DNA of 6,132 bases, from contig JAUIJQ010000219.1 of NCBI GenBank assembly GCA_030431165.1, positions 1-6,132 on the forward strand, given 5' to 3'. The notes under the pieces were generated by a model. It ran no database searches and was not told where the DNA came from. It saw only the letters and a list, made by a program, of their open reading frames with translations. The stretch comes from Rhodothermia bacterium (GTDB lineage: Bacteria; Bacteroidota; Rhodothermia; Rhodothermales; JABDKH01). Below are positions 1 to 5,612 of this stretch, piece by piece; position 1 is the first letter of the stretch; every line of letters begins with the position of its first letter. Position numbers and translations under genes: made by a program.

Positions 1-2
1 TC

Positions 3-341
3 GACCACAAGATGATGACAACGGCGTTTGCGACGGCAGCGGAGCTTACGGTCAGGTCTATCGCCGAAGCAGTGACGCGCTTCGTATCGGGTATTGTGAT
101 TGACCGCGTCATCGTATCGGGTGGCGGGACACGGAATGCGTACCTGATGAGACGGTTGGCCGAACTGCTGGCGCCGGCGGTGGTTGAACCCATCGACGCA
201 CACGGGATTCCGTCAGAGGCGAAAGAAGCACTTTGCTTCGCTGTACTTGCGCACGAGTACGTAAACGGAGTGCCGACCGGTTTGCCGTCGGTGACCGGCG
301 CCACGCGCCCTGCGATGCTGGGCAAACTCAGTCTGGCATAG
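3..341 (+). CDS. anmK: Anhydro-N-acetylmuramic acid kinase, C-terminal part (5' end outside window)
   Basis: AnmK phosphorylates 1,6-anhydro-N-acetylmuramic acid while opening its anhydro ring, giving MurNAc-6-phosphate, so that murein turnover sugars are recycled in the cytoplasm. The frame is already open at base 3 and gives 112 residues before TAG, roughly the last third of a family protein that is usually about 360-390 residues long. The family signature is clear: the nucleotide/phosphate-binding glycine stretch SGGGTRNAYLMRRLAE, then GIPSEAKEALCFAVLAHEYVNG, and the closing G-LPSVTGA---MLGKLSLA typical of AnmK C-termini. The ATG codons at 12 and 15 are internal, because residues before them are still in frame and the catalytic N-terminal domain must lie upstream. 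thiL follows 103 bases downstream on the same strand, so co-transcription is possible but not shown. The family call is firm; full length cannot be judged. Confidence 0.9.
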   Translation, partial: DHKMMTTAFATAAELTVRSIAEAVTRFVSGIVIDRVIVSGGGTRNAYLMRRLAELLAPAVVEPIDAHGIPSEAKEALCFAVLAHEYVNGVPTGLPSVTGATRPAMLGKLSLA

Positions 342-387
342 CGTTACATTGCAGCGAACGAGCAGCGCTCCAGTCCCGCCGACCTGA

Positions 388-441
388 ACGATTCCACCGC
401 TCCAACGATCAAAACGATCCAACGATCAAACGATTCAACGA
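388..441. repeat. Short ACGAT-based tandem repeat just upstream of thiL
   Basis: The pentamer ACGAT occurs at 388, 405, 414, 422 and 430, with a related ACGA at 438, so spacing is 17, 9, 8, 8 and 8 bases. At a larger scale CCAACGATCAAA occurs exactly twice, at 402-413 and 419-430, in 17-base units. The block ends three bases before the thiL ATG and fills the place where a Shine-Dalgarno sequence would be. It may be a slippage-derived low-complexity leader or a clustered binding site. The sequence alone does not decide. Confidence 0.6.
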
Positions 442-444
442 ACC

Positions 445-1467
445 ATGTTTACCCCAATCAGCGAAATCGGCGAGTTCGGATTGATCGACCGCATCAGTGT
501 CATCCTCGGCGAAGTGGCCAACGAAGATGTACTGGAAGGCATTGGTGACGACGCGTCGGTCATCCGAATTGACGACGACCGCGCAGAGGTTGTCACCACC
601 GACGGACTCATCGAGGGGGTGCATTTTGATCTGTCGTTTATGCCACCCGAGCACCTCGGCGCCAAGTCGCTCACCGTCAACATCTCGGACGTTGTCGCGA
701 TGAATGCTCAGCCAAGGTACGCGACGTTGTTGCTTGGATTGCCAGGACACGTTTCGGTGGAGATGGTCGAGTCTCTGTACCGTGGCGCGAAGAAGGTGTG
801 CGACGCTTATGGCGTAACGATTGTCGGCGGCGACACAACCGGCGCCCACCAGCTTACCATTGGTGTGACATTGATTGGCTATGCGCATCCTGATCGCGTT
901 GTCTATCGCCGTGGTGCCCAGCCTGGCGACCTGCTCTGCGTAACGGGTGACCTGGGATCCGCGTTTGCCGGATTGCGCGTTCTGCTTCGCCAGCGTATGG
1001 AGTTGGCCGAAGAGGGGGAGGGGTTCTCGCCGAATCTGGAGTCGTACCGGTACGTGATCAACCGGAATCTCACGCCGACAGCACGGCTGGGATTTGTGCG
1101 CCAGTTGGAAACGGCCGGAGTGTTGCCCCACGCCATGATCGACATTTCAGACGGGTTGGCATCCGAGATCAACCATCTCGCTCGGCGCAGCGGCTGTGGT
1201 GCTTCCGTGCATGAGGCTAAGCTGCCGATCCATCCGCAGACGCGGACGGTCGCGCGGGAGCTGGAGGAGTCGCCGACGCACTTTGCGTTGAACGGTGGGG
1301 AGGACTACGAATTGCTGTTCGCAATTGCGCCTGAAGACGCCGAAAAGCTCGATCCTGGCCACGTCACCATGATTGGCGAGTTTGTGGAAGGCGAGGACGT
1401 GATGCTCATTCGCGAGGATGGCACATCAGAGCGGCTGGCGGCCACCGGTTGGGACCATTTTGGGTAG
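445..1467 (+). CDS. thiL: Thiamine-monophosphate kinase
   Basis: ThiL uses ATP to phosphorylate thiamine monophosphate to thiamine diphosphate, the last step of cofactor synthesis, in the cytoplasm. The 340-residue product is close to the family norm of about 320-350. Signatures run in the expected order: GIGDDASV at residues 32-39 (acidic Mg/ATP site), TTDGLIEGVHF at 51-61, GAKSLTVNISDVVAMNA at 72-88, GGDTT at 128-132, VTGDLGSA after residue 160, DISDGLASEINHLA from 233 (ISDGL motif), and NGGEDYELLFA from 283. These cover the AIRS/PurM-like N-terminal and C-terminal domains. The ATG at 445 is chosen because MFTPISEIGEFGLIDRI matches the normal ThiL start. No Shine-Dalgarno is visible, and the leader is an ACGAT-rich repeat. 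All key motifs are intact, so the enzyme should be functional. No TPP riboswitch-like structure was recognised upstream. Confidence 0.95.
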   Translation: MFTPISEIGEFGLIDRISVILGEVANEDVLEGIGDDASVIRIDDDRAEVVTTDGLIEGVHFDLSFMPPEHLGAKSLTVNISDVVAMNAQPRYATLLLGLPGHVSVEMVESLYRGAKKVCDAYGVTIVGGDTTGAHQLTIGVTLIGYAHPDRVVYRRGAQPGDLLCVTGDLGSAFAGLRVLLRQRMELAEEGEGFSPNLESYRYVINRNLTPTARLGFVRQLETAGVLPHAMIDISDGLASEINHLARRSGCGASVHEAKLPIHPQTRTVARELEESPTHFALNGGEDYELLFAIAPEDAEKLDPGHVTMIGEFVEGEDVMLIREDGTSERLAATGWDHFG

Positions 1468-1490
1468 CTATTCCCTTATCGTTTTCGCTA

Positions 1491-1760
1491 CATTGGTGGT
1501 TTATCAGGGACTTGCGGCGGCGCTTTGTGCGCCATGAACAAGAGTGGCGGCGCTTTGGGCGCCGCGAAGAAAACTGTACTGCGGTGGCCTACGGCGTTGA
1601 CGTCCACCGTATTCCCTCTCTCGATGTCATCCGGAACCAACTCCGGGTACGACTCCAGACGCAACGACGTGCAGAACGCCGCACAAAATCCGACAGAACG
1701 CTGGATGTGACGCTGATCCGACTGCCAAACGGCAGTGCTGATAGCTGCTCGTCCTTTTCT
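1491..1760 (-). other. Open minus-strand frame of 90 codons, possible gene remnant
   Basis: On the minus strand no stop interrupts the frame between TAG (1761-1763 on +) and TAG (1488-1490 on +). The only ATG that could give more than one residue is at 1533-1535, leaving just 15 residues. The translation has normal-looking segments, such as LRLESYPELVPDDIERGN and STVFFAAPKAPPLLFMAHK, and by my rough count about 70% G or C at third positions. It is the one stretch of the spacer that looks as if it could once have encoded protein. I do not recognise a family. It could be a degraded gene, part of a dispersed repeat, or chance openness in GC-rich DNA. Confidence 0.25.
1516..1565. repeat. Two direct-repeat hairpins downstream of thiL
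   Basis: An 18-base unit, GGCGGCGCTTTGNGCGCC, occurs at 1516-1533 and 1546-1563, differing only at N (T then G), with a 30-base period. Each copy is self-complementary. The first folds as GGCGC-TTTGT-GCGCC (1519-1533). The second folds as GCGGCGC-TTTGG-GCGCCGC with seven base pairs (1547-1565). Neither is followed by a T-run on either strand, so they are not classical intrinsic terminators. They could be REP-like elements, transcript-end stabilisers, or part of the minus-strand remnant. Confidence 0.6.
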
Positions 1761-1965
1761 CTAACGCAGTCTCCCGTTTAACTCATTGTCTGACCTTGCC
1801 AGTGATAATGCCATGAAGCGACTACTACCATTTATTGCCGTCCTCGTCGCGGCGTCAACCCTGGCCCCTTCGGCCTTCTCCCAGGGCTTTGGCGGTGCGG
1901 TGGCGGTTGGCACCGACGAAGTTGTCGTCGGTGAATCAAACAATCAGGCCGTACCAGGCACCGTG

Positions 1966-1968
1966 TAG
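1966..1968 (+). other. In-frame amber codon in propeller blade 1
   Basis: The context GTG TAG GTC TAC at 1963-1974 lines up with GCG TAT GTC TAC at 2125-2136 in blade 2, where the codon is tyrosine. At the same position the other blades have F, F, V, Y and T. A single T-to-G or C-to-G change of a tyrosine codon would explain it. TAG also ends anmK, thiL, this gene and the NTF2-like gene, so general reassignment of amber to an amino acid is unlikely. Confidence 0.85.
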
Positions 1969-2004
1969 GTCTACTCAGCGGGTAACAGTGGTGATTGGGC
2001 AGAC

Positions 2005-4170
2005 GTGACGACCATCGCCGCGCCGGGTACCTCCAAAGATGCGGATGGCTTTGGCTCGGCCGTTGCACTCGAAGGCGACGTGCTTGTAATCGGTGCGCCG
2101 ATGGCCAATGACGGTCGCGGCGCAGCGTATGTCTACCGCCAGGATGAATCCGGTGTGTGGAACTACGCAACTGAGCTCTCACCCAGTGGGGAAGCAGAGC
2201 TGCGTGCACTGGGACACGGTGTTGATGTCATGCATCACCACGTCATCGTTGGTTCGCAGTCAGCGACGTTTGTCTTTGACATGGACGACGACGGTGTGTT
2301 TTCACAGGCAGGTCGTCTCGCCGCTGATGGCATCGACGAACGCAGCGGCTTTGGCAGCTCGATCGCCTCGGGATCAGGCATGATCTACGTCGGCGCCCCG
2401 GGTGTTGACGACGGCAACGGTGCTGTCTTTGCATACAGCCACAACCACGACACGTGGGAGTGGGAAGCCGAGGGTCGCCTTGAAGTGCAGGGTCTCGACG
2501 ACGGCGCCCGCCTCGGTTCGACTATCTACGTCGGCGACGGTTTTGTTCTTGCATCGGCACCACGCCAGGGAGGCCGCATGGGTAGCGGCGCTGTTGTGAT
2601 GTTCCGCAAGAACGAAGACTCCGGTGAGTGGCGGCAGACAGGCCAACTTGCGCCGATCGAAGTTGCGCCGCGCGTCGGATTTGGCTCCGCCATTGCCGGT
2701 ACTGATGAAGAAGTCTGGATCGGTGCAAGCGGCGACAACGGTGTTGGCGCCATCTACGCGTACTCGCTCGGCGAGACAGGTCGGTTCAACCAGGTCAAGC
2801 GCATGACAGGCAGTGACCTGCCCACGCGTGCAGGCTACGGAGGCGGACTCGCCGTGCTTGGTGACATTGCAGTTGTCGGCCTCACCGGCTTTGACTTTGG
2901 TGAAGGCGCCGCAACGATCCTCACCCGCGAAGACGGATGGTGGAAAGAGCAGGCAACCGTGATCGACGAAGGCGGAACGTACGCTTCGGTCACCGGCGGC
3001 GAAGTGCGCTGCGATGCGGATGCTGCCGGCGCGTTCCCGTGCAAAGACGTAGACATGCTGTCGTTCCTGTCCGTTCAGGACATGGGTGGTGCCCGCGGTG
3101 TTCGTGCAAACGACATCTGGGGCTGGGAAGACCCTGAGACGGGCGCTGAGATTGCCATCGTCGGGCGTACTGACGGCACTTCGTTTGTTGATGTCTCGGA
3201 TGCAAACAACCCGCGCTACCTCGGCAACCTGCAGAAAACCGAAGGCAGCCGCACGGCCATCTGGCGTGACATGAAAGTCTACAACGACCATGTCTTCATT
3301 GTGGCTGACGGGGCCGGTGATCACGGCATGCAGGTCTTTGACCTTCGTCGCCTACGCGGCGTGACGACGCCCCAGGAATTTGACACCGATGCGCACTACG
3401 AGAACATCCACAGCGCGCACAACGTCGTGATCAACGAAGAGACCGGCTTCGCCTTCGTCGTCGGTGCAAGCTCGGGTGGCGAAACCTGCGGTGGCGGCCT
3501 GCACATGGTCAACATCCAGAATCCGACCAACCCCACGTTTGCCGGATGTTTCGCTGACCCGAACACGGGCCGCCGCGGTACGGGTTACTCGCACGATGCA
3601 CAGTGTGTCACCTATAGCGGTCCCGACGCCGACTACAACGGACGTGAGATCTGCTTCGGCTCAAACGAGACGGCGCTCAGTATCTCAGACGTGACCGACA
3701 AAGCAAGCCCGGTTGCGCTTTCGTCAGCGTCGTACCCGAACGTGGCGTACACGCACCAGGGATGGCTGACTGAAGATCAGCGGTACTTCTACATGAACGA
3801 CGAAGGCGACGAGGGTCGCGGACTCGTCGAGGGTACGCGCACGCTGATCTGGGATGTCAGTGACCTTGACGATCCGATTCTGGCTGGTGAGTACATCGCG
3901 GACGTGTCCTCGATTGACCATAACCTGTACATCAAGGGCAACCTGATCTACGAGTCAAACTACTCGTCGGGTCTGCGTGTGCTTGATATCTCTGACCCGA
4001 CCAATCCGGTTGAAGTCGGATACTTTGACACGGTGCCTTATGGTGACGACACGCCTGGAACCGGTGGCGGCTCGTGGAGCAACTACCCGTACTTCAAGAG
4101 CGGCATCGTCATCGTGACGAGCCAGCGCGAAGGACTCTTTGTGCTCAAGAAGCGGGGTATTGACATCTAG
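2005..4170 (+). CDS. Residual open frame downstream of the amber codon (choice-of-anchor B family protein, no signal peptide)
   Basis: An automatic caller would probably report this 721-residue product, starting at GTG 2005 within the same reading frame. It lacks the signal peptide and most of blade 1, and keeps blades 2-7 and the entire LVIVD domain. No ribosome-binding sequence is evident upstream of this GTG, and the preceding codons (VYSAGNSGDWAD) continue the blade pattern. I therefore consider the start an artefact of the interruption. If translation did restart here, the product would stay in the cytoplasm, which is unlikely to be its proper location given the Cys-containing extracellular-type domains. 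Confidence 0.5.
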   Translation: MTTIAAPGTSKDADGFGSAVALEGDVLVIGAPMANDGRGAAYVYRQDESGVWNYATELSPSGEAELRALGHGVDVMHHHVIVGSQSATFVFDMDDDGVFSQAGRLAADGIDERSGFGSSIASGSGMIYVGAPGVDDGNGAVFAYSHNHDTWEWEAEGRLEVQGLDDGARLGSTIYVGDGFVLASAPRQGGRMGSGAVVMFRKNEDSGEWRQTGQLAPIEVAPRVGFGSAIAGTDEEVWIGASGDNGVGAIYAYSLGETGRFNQVKRMTGSDLPTRAGYGGGLAVLGDIAVVGLTGFDFGEGAATILTREDGWWKEQATVIDEGGTYASVTGGEVRCDADAAGAFPCKDVDMLSFLSVQDMGGARGVRANDIWGWEDPETGAEIAIVGRTDGTSFVDVSDANNPRYLGNLQKTEGSRTAIWRDMKVYNDHVFIVADGAGDHGMQVFDLRRLRGVTTPQEFDTDAHYENIHSAHNVVINEETGFAFVVGASSGGETCGGGLHMVNIQNPTNPTFAGCFADPNTGRRGTGYSHDAQCVTYSGPDADYNGREICFGSNETALSISDVTDKASPVALSSASYPNVAYTHQGWLTEDQRYFYMNDEGDEGRGLVEGTRTLIWDVSDLDDPILAGEYIADVSSIDHNLYIKGNLIYESNYSSGLRVLDISDPTNPVEVGYFDTVPYGDDTPGTGGGSWSNYPYFKSGIVIVTSQREGLFVLKKRGIDI

Positions 4171-4196
4171 TCCCGTTTATGGCTGACTAGTTTCAG

Positions 4197-4241
4197 ACGG
4201 GTGCGGTGCGGGCTGGTCCCGTGTCGCACCCGTTTCTTTTT
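4197..4241 (+). terminator. Strong intrinsic terminator after the propeller gene
   Basis: ACGGGTGCG (4197-4205) pairs exactly with CGCACCCGT (4225-4233). Inside it, three G-U wobble pairs and CGGG/CCCG continue the stem to about 16 pairs, closed by a CTGGT loop (4213-4217). TTCTTTTT (4234-4241) follows immediately. There is no A-run on the left side, so it works only in the + direction. It begins 26 bases after the TAG at 4168-4170, which separates the propeller gene from the following pair. Confidence 0.88.
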
Positions 4242-4265
4242 GTGCGGTGTCTGGTACTGTACATT
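4237..4265 (+). promoter_or_regulatory. Weak sigma70-like promoter candidate for the NTF2-like/DUF5995 pair
   Basis: TTTTTG (4237-4242) and TACATT (4260-4265) are separated by 17 bases and lie just upstream of the ATG at 4295, immediately after the terminator. The -35 matches TTGACA poorly, and the organism may use a Bacteroidota-type -33/-7 promoter instead. The call rests mainly on position: transcription must start again after the terminator. Confidence 0.25.
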
Positions 4266-4294
4266 TTTCGTTCATACTCAATCGTGGGGTGCAA

Positions 4295-4744
4295 ATGATG
4301 CGTCTCTTACTCATGATTCTGATGCTGGCCATTGGTCGCAGCGCGACAGCGCAGGACCAACCGGCGGGAAGTGGCGCGGCCTCGCAACCGCACATCCAGT
4401 TGCCGGCCGAACTCGATCGCGTTCTGCGGGACTATGAGGCGGGTTGGCGTGCGAACGACGAAGCGGCGCTCGCGTCTCTGTTCGCTGAGGACGGATTTAT
4501 TCTTCGTCCACGACACAAATCGGTCAGAGGTCGCGCAAATATCGAAGAGGCGTACAAGAACTCCGGCGGCCCATTGCACCTGCATGCCTTTCACTATGAA
4601 ATTGCCGACACCGTCGCTTACATCATCGGTGGCTATCGCGGTGCTATGGATCGACCCGACGCCGGCAAGTTCATCCTGACGTTGCGCAAAAACGAAGCGG
4701 GTCGGTGGTTGATAACGGCAGACATGGATAACGGCAATCAGTAG
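4295..4744 (+). CDS. Secreted NTF2-like (SnoaL/DUF4440-type) small protein
   Basis: The product has 149 residues. MMRLLLMILMLAIGRSATAQ is a signal peptide with likely cleavage after residue 20, followed by a short Ala/Gly/Pro-rich linker and a single cystatin-like alpha+beta domain from about residue 36. The pattern LDRVLRDYEAGWRANDEAALASLF (helix), AEDGFILRP, and VRGRANIEEAYK, then beta strands ending in KFILTLRKNEAGRWLITADMDN, is typical of SnoaL-like/DUF4440 proteins. Some of these are enzymes and many are simple ligand-binding or association domains, so I infer no reaction. The ATG at 4295 is preferred over GTG 4247 because it places the signal peptide at the N-terminus and a GGGG run (4286-4289) lies five bases upstream; ATG 4298 is equally possible. 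The stop shares one base with the next gene's GTG start, so the two are probably co-translated. Confidence 0.8.
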   Translation: MMRLLLMILMLAIGRSATAQDQPAGSGAASQPHIQLPAELDRVLRDYEAGWRANDEAALASLFAEDGFILRPRHKSVRGRANIEEAYKNSGGPLHLHAFHYEIADTVAYIIGGYRGAMDRPDAGKFILTLRKNEAGRWLITADMDNGNQ

Positions 4745-5457
4745 TGACCCGAGCAGTCAGGCGATCGGAGTTGGAAGATCCTGTCATCACCAGAATGCGG
4801 GAGCGCGTCGACGGATGGAACGCGCAGTCAGACGCCAAGGGCCTCTTCCTGCACTGCTACATGATGATGACCGGCAACATGCTGTCGGCGATCAAGCGCG
4901 GACAGTTTCATGACGGCGTCTGGGTGGATCGGATGTTGCACCGATTTGCAGATTACTATTTCGATGCGCTAGACGTATATGAACGCGAAAGACGCGAGGC
5001 ACCAATAGTCTGGCAGGTCGCTCACGATGCGGCCGTGCGCGAAGATGTTTCGCCACTCGAGAAGTTGCTGCTTGGTGTAAACGCCCATATCAACTACGAT
5101 CTGGTCCTGACACTCGTCGACATGCTTGCGCCTGAATGGGACTCGCTTGACGACGCAGCGCGGAGGCAGCGCTACGAAGATCACCGTCGCGTCAACGATG
5201 TTATCGGGCAGACAGTGGATGCCGTGCAGGACGAACTGCTTGAGCCAGCGATGCCGACACTTCGCTTTGTGGACACGTTGCTCGGGCCGGTCGACGAGTT
5301 CCTGATCTCAGCGCTCATTACCCGCTGGCGTGAGGGCGTCTGGCAAAACGCAACCCGCGTTCTGTGTTGCTGCGACGCCACCGAACAGGAGAACGTGCGC
5401 CTTGACGTTGAGAAGGAGACCCTTCGCACCGCCAGGCTGATCTGCCTGTCACAATAA
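4744..5457 (+). CDS. DUF5995 family protein
   Basis: The 237-residue, mostly helical protein matches the DUF5995 pattern. VITRMRERVDGW near the N-terminus is followed by a GLFLHCYMMMTGNM helix, FADYYFDALDVYERE and APIVWQVAHDAA. The most diagnostic stretch is LLLGVNAHINYDL, with NAHINYDL at residues 113-120. The His/Asn/Tyr/Asp residues there could form a site, but the family's biochemical role is unknown to me. No signal peptide or membrane segment is visible, so it is probably cytoplasmic, unlike its exported partner. An unusual C208-C209-C210 triplet lies near the C-terminus. The GTG at 4744 overlaps the upstream TAG by one base. It is preferred to ATG 4795 because the residues before that ATG include the conserved-looking VITRM segment. 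The frame is intact and ends in TAA. Confidence 0.8.
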   Translation: MTRAVRRSELEDPVITRMRERVDGWNAQSDAKGLFLHCYMMMTGNMLSAIKRGQFHDGVWVDRMLHRFADYYFDALDVYERERREAPIVWQVAHDAAVREDVSPLEKLLLGVNAHINYDLVLTLVDMLAPEWDSLDDAARRQRYEDHRRVNDVIGQTVDAVQDELLEPAMPTLRFVDTLLGPVDEFLISALITRWREGVWQNATRVLCCCDATEQENVRLDVEKETLRTARLICLSQ

Positions 5458-5507
5458 CGGGGCCTGTTGCCCGTTAATACGATATCCACCGGGCAGGAGG
5501 CGCCCCC
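5455..5507 (+). other. Hairpin-rich region at the 3' end of the DUF5995 gene, possible weak terminator
   Basis: TAACGGG (5455-5461, starting with the stop codon) pairs with CCCGTTA (5470-5476) to form a seven-pair stem with an eight-base loop. An alternative, larger fold pairs TGCCCG (5468-5473) with CGGGCA (5490-5495) and extends imperfectly to GGCGCCCC. There is no T-run, only the pyrimidine stretch CCCCCTCTCC. It may be a weak or Rho-assisted end, but the evidence is structural only. Confidence 0.3.
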
Positions 5508-5586
5508 TCTCCACCGGTCGCTTGCGCAAACGACGTCCGCCAGATTCCAGATTGTCCCAAGGTGCATCCGGATGGCTGACGCGGCG

Positions 5587-5592
5587 TACAAT
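5587..5592 (+). promoter_or_regulatory. Possible -10 element of the sensor gene
   Basis: TACAAT matches the -10 consensus at five of six positions and lies 20 bases upstream of the ATG at 5613. No convincing -35 element sits 16-18 bases before it, so this is only a position-supported candidate. Confidence 0.2.
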
Positions 5593-5612
5593 CGTTTCAT
5601 GCGCACACGCCC

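Larger units (their letters stand above)
1468..1812. other. 345-base gene-poor spacer between thiL and the propeller gene
   Basis: I find no gene with a credible start and family here. The spacer holds two direct-repeat hairpins (1516-1565), a short perfect hairpin ACTGCC-AAAC-GGCAGT at 1721-1736, a pyrimidine-rich run CCTTTTCTCT around 1753-1762, and an open minus-strand frame (1491-1760) with protein-like composition but no usable ATG near its beginning. A plus-strand frame also crosses the spacer from within thiL to 1781, but it is arginine-rich and resembles nothing known to me. GATAAT at 1804-1809 lies too close to the ATG at 1813 for an ordinary leader. The promoter of the downstream gene should be in this spacer, but I cannot place it with confidence. 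Confidence 0.6.
1813..4170 (+). pseudogene. Exported FG-GAP-like propeller plus LVIVD/choice-of-anchor-B protein, interrupted by in-frame TAG at codon 52
   Basis: Ignoring one internal stop, this is a single 785-codon frame. Residues 1-24 (MKRLLPFIAVLVAASTLAPSAFSQ) are a typical signal peptide, so the protein should be exported. From about 25 to 390 come seven FG-GAP/integrin-like blades of the form GFGSAVAL--D-LVIGAP---G-G-AYVY, starting near 25, 79, 133, 179, 232, 289 and 340, enough for a complete seven-bladed propeller. Residues 400-785 match choice-of-anchor-B/LVIVD proteins: a C400/C410 cysteine pair, NDIWGWEDPETG at 433, GRTDGTSFVDVSDANNP, a HDAQC motif at 594, THQGWLTEDQRYFYMNDE, and IDHNLYIKGNLIYESNY at 701. 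Codon 52 is TAG (1966-1968), inside blade 1, and no frameshift or other stop follows. No C-terminal sorting or anchor domain is present. No enzymatic role is assignable; binding at the cell surface or in the periplasm is an inference. It may be a recent nonsense mutation, a sequence error, or a read-through gene. Confidence 0.85.

Noticed and set aside
342..444. TPP riboswitch upstream of thiL
   Set aside because: The 103-base spacer is filled largely by ACGAT repeats and shows no recognisable THI-box core such as CTGAGA.
409..1131. Minus-strand open frame of 240 codons opposite thiL
   Set aside because: It is the antisense of an intact thiL with all motifs present; the translation has no recognisable domain.
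1721..1736. Perfect hairpin ACTGCC-AAAC-GGCAGT as a thiL terminator
   Set aside because: The T-rich stretch begins about 14 bases after the stem, too far for an intrinsic terminator, and the stem has only six pairs.
1449..1781. Plus-strand frame overlapping the end of thiL and crossing the spacer
   Set aside because: It begins inside thiL, its translation is Arg-rich and of low plausibility, and no signal peptide or family motif is visible.
2374..3324. Long minus-strand open frame (316 codons) inside the propeller gene
   Set aside because: It lies opposite a clearly recognisable protein family and is explained by the GC-biased third positions of that gene. Its translation shows no family motif.
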